NCBI GenBank assembly: GCA_030704615.1
Contig: CM060731.1
Span: 83,618,756 to 83,682,755, forward strand
Origin: Takakia lepidozioides
Taxonomy: Eukaryota; Streptophyta; Takakiopsida; Takakiales; Takakiaceae
Reading direction: 5' to 3'
DNA length: 64,000 nt
Positions 44,282 to 55,230 of this stretch are shown here, one piece after another (the first letter of the stretch is position 1; each line of letters starts with the position of its first letter). The translations under genes were made by a program, and so were the position numbers. Under the pieces are notes generated by a model, which was not told the DNA's origin, did no database searches, and saw only the letters and a program-made list of their open reading frames with translations.

Positions 44282-47200
44282 TGTCGCGCCCTGACTTCCA
44301 TGTGTCTATTTTTAAACTGGTTTCCGTCTTTTCTTCCGTCAGCCACTTTCCTGAAGTTATTGTGCGCCCACCTGTCACTGATTCTATGGATCGTGTAATC
44401 CTAGTAGGCTGTGTTGAGCTGTGACAGGCTGTGTCATACTGTGGTACGCTGTGATAGGCTGTGACACGCTGTGGTAGGTTGTGATAGGCTGTGTTGCGCC
44501 GTGATGGGTTGTGATAGGCTGTGTTTCGCCTTGATGGGCTGTGATAGGCTGTGTCACATCATGATGGGCTGTGATAGGCTGTGTCACGTCGTGATGGGCT
44601 GTGATAGGCTGTGTTTCGCCTTGATGGGCTATGATAGGCTGTGTCACGTTGTGATGGGCTGTGATAGGCTGTGTCACGTTTTTTTTGCCCGCCCTAGTCA
44701 TATATGCTCGGCCTAGCGACAAGTGCTCCATACTCCGTTCGTAACACTGGTGCAGCCCGCAACTGCTCTTGCGTTTCAACATGCAAGTCATGCTGCAAGG
44801 GTTTGTCATGGATACCACTGTATCCCTTTAACTTATTGGCATTGACTCTTCCCAGCATTTCTTTGTTAATGGTTTGTAACATGGCGGTGTTGTTATCATA
44901 CATCTTTTGTATGACATAAGGTCCTTTCCATGGTGATTTAAGCTTAGAAGCTTTAATCTTTCCTTTCTTCTGCAACCATAGAACCAAATCCCCTGTCTTA
45001 AAAGTCTTTAACTTGCCTTCATCAAACTGTTCCTTTCTCTTCATCTGAATTCTGGTCATATTATCAGCTGCATCAGCACGTACTTCTTCCACATGATATA
45101 ATTCATGTTTCCTGACCTTAATGGAATCTTGCAATTCCATTCTCTTTCCCCACTCCGTTCTCATGGTAGGTAACAGGAATTCCACTGGAAGTAAGGCTTC
45201 CATACCATAAACTAATTGGAATGGTGTATACTTAGTGGTGACTTTATATGAAGTCCTGTATGACCACAAAGCTGTCAGCAGCTTTGTATCCCAATCCGTT
45301 CTGTTTGCATTGACTATCTTAGCCAAGATAGTACATAGTATTTTGTTGGTAGCCTCTGCCTGCCCATTACCCTGTGGGTAATATGTTGTACTTTTTCTAT
45401 GCACAATCATGAACTCTTTAGTCAACAACTCAATGGTCTCATTCATGAAGTGACTTCCCTGATCACTGATAAATTCTAAGGGGCAGCCAAATCGTGTAAG
45501 TATGTTCTCGTACAGGAACCTTGCTGTGGACTTGGCTATGTTGTCCCTCAAAGCTTTAGCTTCCACCCACTTCGTAGTATAATCAGTGGCTGTAATTATG
45601 TACCTGTTCCGTGTATTCTTGGCTGGTGGGTTAATTGGTCCAACAAAGTCTAGTCCCCATTTCTGAAATGGTTCCGTAGGCATTGTAGGATGCAAAGACA
45701 TTTTCCCAGATCTCTGCAAAGGTCCCAGCCTTTGACATTCATCACAACTCTGACAATACTTGTGTACATCTTTGAACAAAGTAGGCCACCAATAACCTGC
45801 ATGTAGTATCTTCCTACTGGTAGTCTCTTCTCCAAAATGACCTCCAGCCACTCCTTTATGAACTTCCTCCAAAACTTTATTTACTTCATGGTGGTACAAG
45901 CATCGTTTTAGTACTCCATCAGGTCCTAGCTTATACATTCTGCTTCCTACCATAGTATAAGGTAAAGCTTTGATAGTGATTCTCTTCCTCTGCTCCTTAC
46001 CATAACTAGGTGGGCACTGACCATGAGCAAGGTAGTATCTGATTGGCCACTGCCAATCTAACCAGTCATCTGTACTTCCTTGCACCTCCACTGCAAATAG
46101 ACTCGCATCTGGTAATTAATCATCTATTCCTGTGGCTGGTTCTCCTGTTGATAACCGTGACAAGTGATCCGCCACAAGATGCAGTCTCCCAGGCTTGTAA
46201 ACAACCTCGAACTCAAACTCGTGCAAGATTATCAACCATCTTGCTATTCTTCCGCTTATCAGAGGTTTATTTACCAGGTATATCAGAGCCTGGTGATCCA
46301 CATAGAACATAAACTTCTTGCCCAACAGGTAATGCCTAAATTTCTTCACTGCATAAATCATTGCCAATGCTTCTCTTTTCGTTGTGCTATAGTTCCTTTC
46401 AGCACTGTTCATCAACCTGCTAGCATAGTACACAGGTGAATCTATATTTCTTGTAATATTCTGGGCTAACACCGCTCCCAACGCTTCTCTTGATGCATCG
46501 CAGTGAACATGAAATACTACATGCCAGTGAGGGTTAATCAGCACAGGTGTAATTATTACTGACAGTGTAAGTTCCTCAAACGCCTGTTGACATTCAGCTG
46601 TCGAGGCAAACACTGCATCTTTCTTCATTAGCTTGCTCAATGGTGCTGCAATTTGTGCATACCTTTTGACAAATCTTCTGTAATAACTGGTTTGCCCAAG
46701 GAATCTCCTTAGACTCTTAACATTCACTGGTGGTGGAGAGGCTTTAATGGCCTCTGTCTTCCTGGGAACCACAAGAAGTCCCCTCTTACACACAATGTGT
46801 CCCAGAAGCACCCCTGAGTTCACACAGAAAGTACACTTCTCTGGATTCAGGCCCAGACCTCTCATCCTGCATCTGGCCAGACATAACTCCAATTTATGCA
46901 AGTGCTCATTCTTAGAGCTGTACACACTGAAATCATCCAAGAACACCTGCATGAAATCATCCAGATACTCATGAAAAGATTCACTTATTACTCTCTGAAA
47001 GGTTGCTGGTGCATTACAAAGTCCAAAGGGCATGACTTTGTATGCATAAGCCCCCCAGTCTGTGATGAAAGCTGTCTTTCCTTGATCTTCTTCTGTCACT
47101 TGCACTTGATTATAACCACTGAACCCATCCATGAATGAGTACATCTCATGGCCTGCCACAGTGTCCAATAAGCTTCTTGTAGTTCACACATACTCTTAGT

Positions 47201-49619
47201 TTGCCATTCTTCTTGGGAACTATAACAATGGGTGACAACCAAGTTGTATACTCTATTGGGTATATAAACTTAGCCTCAGCCAACTTCTTGATCTCTTCTC
47301 CAACCTTCTGTGCGTAGTTGGGATTCATTCTGTACCTCGCCTGCTTGATTGGTACTGACCCTGGTTCCAGTTCAATCTTATGCTGACAGACTTCAGGTGG
47401 TATCCCTTTTAGATCCTCATAGCTCCAAGCAAATACATCTCTGTATTTGATGAACAAGCTTTAGCTTCTTCGAAGAATTCGGCTCCAAATCAGCTCCTAC
47501 TTTCACCATCCTCGGTTCCTCTTTAGTTCCCACATTCACTTCCCTCACCTGCTCATCAGCTGTGATTGTCCAACCAGTCACCACTTCATCCTGTAAACTC
47601 ACAGTGGCTGGTTCTTCTAGGATTTCTATTTCTCCTTCTCTTTCTTCATAGAAATGTGATGGGTAAATGCTGGTTTCCTCTTCAGTTGGTGTTGCTGTCA
47701 CTACACCACAGCAGATACCTCTCAAAACAACTTAGGCTTTCCAGCCGCATCTCTGCAACCTGCTCCCACTCTGGGTGTGCAGCAAATAGGGTAGCTTCCT
47801 GTTCCTCATCCAGTCCTCCTTTCTAGTCATACTCTCTGACTCCTCGAGGTCTTCTTGTAGCAGGTAATCTACTAGATTTCTTTGTGGTAATTTGTATCTC
47901 GTGTATCTCATTATGCACGGTTAGTAACTGAGAATTCCAGTCATGGAATACCCTGGCCTGTTTCAGCCATGGACGTCCCAATAATAAGGAGTAAGCCTCC
48001 ATGACTTCATCCATCTTCAACACAGTTACTGTGATCATAAAGATCATCTTCTGTATCTGTATCTTAACTCCTCTTATCAATCCCATGGCTGTACACTTCT
48101 TTGATCTGCCATTGTTACTGTAAATGGGGCTGGTTTCATGTTACTTAGACCAAGCTTCTTCCTTAATTGGTCTGTCATGATATTCACTCCAGAACCTCCA
48201 TCTATCAGTACATCAGTTAGTTATGTGCTTCCAATTCTCAATTGGATTACTGGCATAGAATCATCAAAGTCCATGACTGTTTCTCGCCCTTCCGGCTTCA
48301 CATTATAACTGGTCACCTTGCTGTTCAGGTCTGTGTTTCCTGTCTCTTGGGCAATTCGATTGATTGCTTGATACAGCCTGTGCCTACAATAAGGTGCCAC
48401 AGCTAATAGCTGTCCATGGTAATTTCTGCTTTGGTCTGGCATATTACTTCAGCCAAAGTCTCTTCATTACTTTGCATGTCTGCATCTCTTTTCTTCTTTT
48501 CATCCTCACTCCCTTCTTCTTCTTCATCAGAATCAGAGGAATCTGCCACAGGAATATCAGTACTCTTCTGCATTTCCCTTATGGTATCTGCCACTTCTTT
48601 GTGCAGTTCCTTCTCATCTCTCCAAGTCTCTTCATCTTCAGGCATATCATTGCCACCTTCATTATCATCTTCTTCCTCTACTACTGGAGGTATTAGTTTG
48701 GCTTTACTTCTTGTTACTATCATTGTACTTACTTCTGGTACAACACATGGCCTAACCATGTGAGCTGCTACCACTGGCCCTCATTCACAGGAGCTCTCAT
48801 CTCATTCTGGTGTCTTATCCAGAATGCACAAGCTGCCCTGCGATGTCTTAGCTGATTACAATAGTAACATAGTTCTTCACCATTGGGTCCTCGCCCTGGT
48901 CTGTTCTTGGATTATTTCTATAATCCTGATTCCCGGGCTGGTAATTCCCCCTTGGATTACCCTGATAATTGCCTCTGGAATTTCCTTGGTAATTTCCTCT
49001 TGAATTACCTCTCCCTTCCATGCCATTGTTATATCCACCAGACCTACCATAGTGGTCCTGATCATTGTTTCTTCTTGGCTGGGGCTGCACCTGATGCACC
49101 CTTACTTGCCTAGGTTCTCTTGCAGCTGTCCTTCTGTTATAGTAACAATTCTCAGTAGAATGGTTATCCATTTTACAGATAGTACAGTGTTTCTCCTTCA
49201 TGTGGCATTCTGTGGTGGTATGGCCTTCATTCTGGCACTTTGCACACCATACCACCCTTCCTCCAATGTGTTGCAGCCTCTGTGGCATACTTCTTCAAGA
49301 TTTCTTCCAATCTTTTTTCATAGTTATCCCTGTTCAACTTCTCTTTTCTCTTACTCTTCCTTTTTAGTTCTTGCTCTTCTTCTTCATCTGACTCATCCTC
49401 AGAGTGCTCTCATCACCATTTTCTCTCTCCTGAGCATTCCTAATTGCTCAATTCTGTTTGCAGTTTCAAATGCCTCCTCACTGTATTATGGGGGAAACAT
49501 ATCCACTTTCTTTTACAACTCTGGTCTTAGTCCCACTCACAAACCAAGTCTTCTGTAAACTGGTGCTGGTACACAGGCCAGTTTTTTATCATCAATTCCA
49601 TCTTTTCCATATACTCCTC
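44282..49619 (-). mobile_element. OTA-type Ty3/gypsy element A, truncated both ends
   Basis: Collinear with element B (55206-60617) and very similar along its length. It lacks the post-pol region and 3' LTR, stopping at TGTGTGTCGCG (44282), and enters the assembly gap in mid-gag at its 5' side. Order on the minus strand: gag, zinc knuckles, protease, RT, RNase H, integrase. Confidence 0.85.
44384..49558 (-). pseudogene. gag-pol of gypsy element A
   Basis: Zinc knuckles WCAKCQNEGHTTTEC and HCTICKMDNHSTENC (49250-49130), an RGNYQGN-rich linker, protease region 48440-47823, RT 47457-46500 with FMQVFLDDFSVYS, RNase H FHVHCDASREALGAVLAQ, and integrase 46091-44694 with GGHFGEETTSRKIL, CQSCDECQR, WGLDFVGPI, FISDQGSHF and YYPQGNGQAEATN. 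It is inactivated by frameshifts, a ~55-bp deletion at 47168 and a TAA at 46116-46118. Integrase DDE residues remain. The C-terminus extends in frame through the 30-bp minisatellite (44384-44690). Confidence 0.88.
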
Positions 49620-50119
49620 NNNNNNNNNNNNNNNNNNNNNNNNNNNNNNNNNNNNNNNNNNNNNNNNNNNNNNNNNNNNNNNNNNNNNNNNNNNNNNNNN
49701 NNNNNNNNNNNNNNNNNNNNNNNNNNNNNNNNNNNNNNNNNNNNNNNNNNNNNNNNNNNNNNNNNNNNNNNNNNNNNNNNNNNNNNNNNNNNNNNNNNNN
49801 NNNNNNNNNNNNNNNNNNNNNNNNNNNNNNNNNNNNNNNNNNNNNNNNNNNNNNNNNNNNNNNNNNNNNNNNNNNNNNNNNNNNNNNNNNNNNNNNNNNN
49901 NNNNNNNNNNNNNNNNNNNNNNNNNNNNNNNNNNNNNNNNNNNNNNNNNNNNNNNNNNNNNNNNNNNNNNNNNNNNNNNNNNNNNNNNNNNNNNNNNNNN
50001 NNNNNNNNNNNNNNNNNNNNNNNNNNNNNNNNNNNNNNNNNNNNNNNNNNNNNNNNNNNNNNNNNNNNNNNNNNNNNNNNNNNNNNNNNNNNNNNNNNNN
50101 NNNNNNNNNNNNNNNNNNN
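49620..50119. other. Assembly gap (500 N)
   Basis: Exactly 500 N separate mid-gag of element A from an LTR. A round 500 usually means unknown gap size. By comparison with element B about 1.8 kb would be expected here. Confidence 0.98.
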
Positions 50120-51099
50120 TTTACTCACCATCCCTCGCTATCCGAGGCGGAAACTCCAAGATAGAAGAGTTGGAAATCTCTAAGTACTCAGCCCGCGCAG
50201 AACAATCAGTCATGACCTACAGCTAGTGTATCAGGGGGTGTTTCCTATTTGTTTCCCTTTCCGCATTCATCTTAGCTACCTTACCATGATAATTAAGTAT
50301 CAGTTTGCTTCATCAATCTATCGATTTCTTCACTCATCCATTCAATCCACAGCTTCACTCAGATCTCTCTACACAGTGTGATTGTATCGTAAAGTATCAG
50401 ATTATGATTTATCAGGTATCAGGCGAAGCCATTGTGTCTCTAATCTGCTCTACAATATCATACAGCTTTGCATATAACAAGCATCTACTAATCCTCTTTC
50501 CTCCTCACCGTGCTCTCCATCTTTTGCTTCCGATCTCCGCTCCAGCCTGACTAAGAAGTCCTCCTCGAATTAATGATCCTCATCTCCCCCCCCGTTTCTC
50601 CCTTTATCTTCTATCCGCGGTTCTAACCGTTTCCTCACTAACCGTCGTCTGTGAACTAACATGTTCCCTTCGCAGGTGTTGTCCCCACAGTCGTTCCCTG
50701 TCCTACTCTTCGTTCCCTATGATCGTGACAGCTGTGTCAAGCTGTGACTGGCTGTGTGAAACTGTGACGGGCTGTGACTGGCTGTGCGACTTGCTGTGAC
50801 GGCTGTGACGGGCTGTGTGTTGGCTGTGTGGGCTGTGACGACTGTGACGGCTTGTGTTGGCTGTGTGGGTGTGCTGTGACGACTGTGACGGGCTGTGTGG
50901 TGTGTCTGATGTGAGGCTGTGTTGGCTGTGGCGGCTTGTGCGACTGTGACGGGCTGTGTGGGCTGTGGACGACTGTGTAACCCCCTCTACAGTGCGCTGC
51001 TGTCACCCCTAAGGCTCCTGTTGGTCTCAGTCTGTGCAAAAATTAAGGGTACCCTACAGATCCCGTATAAGTGTCTAAGTCCCCTACAGTCCTCTAACA
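50120..51099 (-). repeat. 3' LTR of element B (cut by the gap)
   Basis: Matches 62388-63409 along its length. On the minus strand it starts TGTTAGAGGACTG at 51099, directly after the polypurine tract, and is cut about 16 bp short of its end by the N run. It differs from the 5' LTR mostly by missing single bases between 50120 and 50650, and by a diverged minisatellite. Confidence 0.9.
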
Positions 51100-51102
51100 T
51101 TA

Positions 51103-51116
51103 CCCCTTCCCCCCTC
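51103..51116 (-). other. Polypurine tract of element B
   Basis: Minus-strand GAGGGGGGAAGGGG lies three bases before the LTR start, the position where plus-strand DNA synthesis is primed. Confidence 0.85.
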
Positions 51117-51130
51117 AAAAAGCCGTGTCC

Positions 51131-54100
51131 TCACGGTTTACTGTTTCCGAGTAGCAAACCTTTGTGAGTGAGCACCTTGTTGACGTTGAGAGTTTCGTGG
51201 CGGACTGTGTGTACGAGCCCGAGGTCTGTCTCTGGTTGACGGAGATGGTTGATCACTACCTGGATAAGTGAGGCCCTCTGGAGGCTGATATCGAGGTAAC
51301 CTTTCCGGCATAGGAGACCCCCTCGTCGCTTCTTTTCTGCCATCTGAATTGCATAGTCTTCTCCCATGTCAAAAGAATTCTGTGAAGAAACAGTTGTATC
51401 AGAATCCTCATCGCCTCTCAGGTGTTTTAATTTTCGAACCTTTTGTGGAATCATCTGGGGCATACAATGCTGTCCTACCATGTCTGGAAGTTTGCATTTT
51501 ACAACTGGTGTAACCGCTGAACAGCAAAATTGGTGTAGACACTGAGCTCCTTGTCTGTCCAGGTGAGGGGGGTACCAATTACTGGTGCAGCGTGCAAGTA
51601 CTTCCATGCCACATGTCCCTTATAGAAAATGTCATCAAGTCCGAATTTCTGTGTTGACAAATGTTGCAGGCTGCTTGAAACCATGAACGAATTTGAGAAT
51701 CCTTTTGCATCATAACTTTTGGGTCATATAGGTACATATGAGGTGGCACCGAAGGTAATACCCAATGATCTCCACTGGAATAACTTTGAAAGCGTGTTTG
51801 CATCTTTTGTTGCTCAATGTGGTAACGTACCAGAAAACAAGCAGCGTAGTATAGCCCGCACCCCATGACAATACTTGCTATCTCCTTGGTCTTGGTATAA
51901 ATGAGTCCATGTACAACCTGGAAAGCAACCAATTCCCTCAACATGGTACCTGCCTCGTGCCAGTATTGTGCAAAGTGATGATCTTCAATATGTCGATTGT
52001 TTGGAAGAACTTTAGTCCTAGTTGCCACTGGCAGCCAAATACGCATGATTTGGTAGTAATGTGCGAATGACTGCGGAGGACTAAATTCTTTCCAAGCCAA
52101 ATCCAACATGATGGGAATTTGGTTGAAGGGCATAATCATAGCCCTACTGTACTCCCTTGCAGCTGGAGTTTTAGGTGGGTTAAAAGCGGCATTGCCCCAT
52201 ACCTCCGGCTGTGGTGGCTGTGGTGTGGTTGTAGTAACCACAGGTTCAGCTACTGGTACAGTGACCTGTTGTGGTGGTGGTGGTACTGGCTCTGTATCAT
52301 TGGCATCTCCTGCACCTCCTGTGAAGACTGAAAAGCCAAAGTTCTGGCTTGTAAATAAGAAGCCATTAGCTGTTCCTGAGGGATATAGACTCTTTGGTCG
52401 ATGTTTGAAGTGAGGTCTTCCACTTGAGTCTGGAGTCCGTCTACATCCTCTTGTAACTCTGCTATCCTACTATAGACATTGTCTATAGTAGTTGTGGCAA
52501 TGTTCTGCACCTGCAGCCTGAGCTCATTCATCTCGCTTTGGGTGAGCTTCCGTGGGGCTTTGCCCTCTACTGGCCCTTGTGCTAACCAGACCTGCATAAG
52601 GCTGTTATCCACCAAGCTGCTTGTGGTTCCCCTGAGAGTTTGCTCCTCTCTTAGCTTGTACAATTCCAACTGCTGTTGTAAAGCCTCCATGCGCTTCGCC
52701 TGTGGCTCAACCAATTGCGCATAAGCAGCAAGTAGATTATTGGCTTCCTTCCAAGCCTTGTTACTGACCGCGATTTCATTTCTATTGGCCATGATGGTTT
52801 GTTGCAACTCCACGATGTGTTTCTCTTGATCAGCTTCAATCTGCCTGTATTGCTTGAAAGTATCTTCATTGCGACAGATTGTATTCTTCATATCGACAAT
52901 GAGCTTCATTTGCTCAACATTCTCTTCTTCTGCCTTCGTACATTTTTCCGCTTGACTGTTTATTTCTTTTGTTGATTGGTCAAGCATAGTTGTAAATGTA
53001 GCACATTGTATCGCCATCCTGTTATGCACTGTCTGCAACTCCGTATGTAGTGCATTCAGTTCTTGCAACTTGCTTTCATGCTGCACCTGCATTTGGTATA
53101 GCTGTTGCTTATGTGCTTCGTGCAACTGGTCTTGCGCGAGGCCTGCCTCAATCAATTGTTGCTTGGCCAATTGCAAAGCCATTTCTGTATTGCCCAAGTC
53201 CTGCTTCATCTTGAGAGTGACCTCTTCATCGACCTTGTTTGCACACTCAGTGGCAAGTCGAGCCTCAAACTCCTTCCTGAGTTCCTCTTTCAAGGCTGTC
53301 AATTGGGTAATTGGAACATGGGATTTGACATAAGTCCCCAACAAATTAAGTGTCCTGCCTATGGAACTCATCAGCATTGCCTGTTGAGGGTCATCATGGT
53401 GAGGTTGCTGCTGTTCCTCCTGATCTTCAACAGTATGATGTCTCACTAACCATTCAGGCCATTGTCCCACCGGATTTTCTTCCTGAACTACTTCATCTAT
53501 CACCGGTGCTACAGTGTCATGACCTTCCGCCTGTGGTACCTCCGACACAGGTGTGTGTATTATATGCACCTCAGGATTTCCTTGGGCAACTGTTGCACCT
53601 CTGGGATTTCTGTCTCCTTGACCAGACCAGAATATTCATAGAGAAGGTCCCCTTTCTCTATTTCTGCCACTATCTGTTCTGTAGTTGGAATATCTATCCC
53701 TTCACTTTCCAAATCAATTATTTCGGGTTGAGCTGCATGGATAACTTGTGACCTTGTGACAAGTCGTTCAGTGGCTGTGATGGTTGTGATGCAGAAGTAA
53801 CTTCCTCCTCCCTCTCTGAAGGTCCTGCTTCCAGTAATAGCATTTGTCTGTGCTGCTGTGCCCCTTCCTGGCCATGAGCTTGGGAAACATTATCATGCGG
53901 AATCCGTGAAGCCAGTGGATCCGCCACTACAGTCTTTCCCCTTCTCTGCCTCTTAGTCTCGGGTGCTGCTAGTCCACCCTCACTGTGTGAAGAGCCTTGC
54001 TCTTCCATTGCAGTTGTTTCTGGCTCAAACACTCCATTTCCTTCCTTTCTTGTGCATTAAGTATGCCAGAATTAAGGATTATTTGAGCAATGATTGGGCC

Positions 54101-54922
54101 AGACACTATGATAGGAGACTTTGCGGTAGTACCTTGTAATCTTTTCATCTCCTCTACCAGTGCGTTGTACATTATGTCCGCCCATTGTACCTCTTGTCCC
54201 TTCAGGCCTTTGAGTATTTCCTCTGTGAAGGATCTGCTCAAATATTGTTGGTTCTGTTTCAGGGCAATCAGAACGTTCAATACCTGGCCTATCTCTTTTA
54301 ACCCTGGGTACACAGCTTTGGTACAAGCATAACCCTGAGTTTTAAAGAAACTCCCTTCTTGGAATAAGTCCCCTATTTGCAGTCTTGCCCTGTGTTCCTC
54401 CACATGCACCTGACCTGCTGGCAATCGAAACAATTGCTGGAGGTATAGGGGAGTAATCATTAATTCAACTCCCTTCACCGTTGTTGTTCCTGTCCTTGGC
54501 TCAAAGTTCTGCAAAAATTGTAACATGTACTGTCTATGGTGTAGTGTCCAATCTAGGCTTTGCAATCCTTCCAATCTCAGCTCCTCCAGTATCTTTATCG
54601 CCTGTGGGGTAGCCATCGTTTGTTTCTGCAGAATTGTGGTGCTCTTCACCCTGATTTCCTCCATTCCTCTCACTCTCTTCATTTTAGACTCACAGAACTG
54701 CTTTGGCTGTAACAACTGCAGGAATGCCTGTAGTGCACAAAGCATAAACGTATGGTTGCCGCAGAAAGCTATGGGTAATTTCTTGTAAGCCTGCGGGGCT
54801 TGCAAGCATTGCTCAAGAGAAAAGCTCTGCTCTGTCCTTTCGTGTCTATGCCACTGCGTAAGTAATATTGCGAGCGTATAGTCTGTTAGTTCCTCCATAG
54901 TTTCCAGCTTATTAGACGCCAT
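51131..54922 (-). pseudogene. Post-pol coding region of element B, unknown protein with coiled coil
   Basis: Same-strand frames 54922-53969, 54032-53718, 53569-52250, 52241-51579 and 51607-51131 follow one another with small overlaps, suggesting one ORF of about 1250 codons broken by a few frameshifts. The first part is globular (MASNKLETMEELTDY; LYLQQLFRLPAGQVHVEEHR). Next is a basic patch (TKRQRRGK), then a long Gln/Glu-rich coiled coil (about 53400-52550), then a His/Trp-containing C-terminal part (HHFAQYWHEAGTMLRELV). No signal peptide, transmembrane segment or known enzyme motif is seen, so it is not an obvious envelope gene. I do not recognise the family. Element A lacks it. Confidence 0.6.
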
Positions 54923-55230
54923 TATGCCGCCTCTTGCGCTCCATTTTCTTGATCCTTCTCTGGTTTTCTATTGGCTGTATCCGCTGTGACTGGATTTTAA
55001 ATTTTATTCTTTAGTGGACTTTCCCTGTTGGATAGTCCACTAGGATCACACATGTGACAAGAATTCGGCTTTTCTGTACTTGCCGTTCGTTCCGTTTCCC
55101 TTTTCCGTATTCATTAATGGGCCTGCCTTTCATCCCTTTGACGGCCGTTCTTGTCTTCTTTCTTTTTGACACCTGTCCTTGCACTTCATTCTCTGCTGTG
55201 TGTCGCGCCCTGACCTCCACGTGTCTATTT

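Noticed and set aside
44471-44716. Cys-rich repeat protein (MGCDRLC repeats) on the plus strand
   Set aside because: It is the antisense reading of the pol-tail minisatellite; the sense frame is part of gag-pol.
48403-48774. Independent acidic nuclear-protein-like gene
   Set aside because: It is the acidic linker between gag and protease of gypsy element A, aligned with the same linker in element B.
49458-50183. Long plus- and minus-strand ORFs across 49592-50131
   Set aside because: They consist of the run of N in the assembly gap.
51131-54922. Envelope gene making element B a retrovirus-like element
   Set aside because: Position fits, but no signal peptide, glycoprotein-like cysteine pattern or transmembrane anchor is visible.
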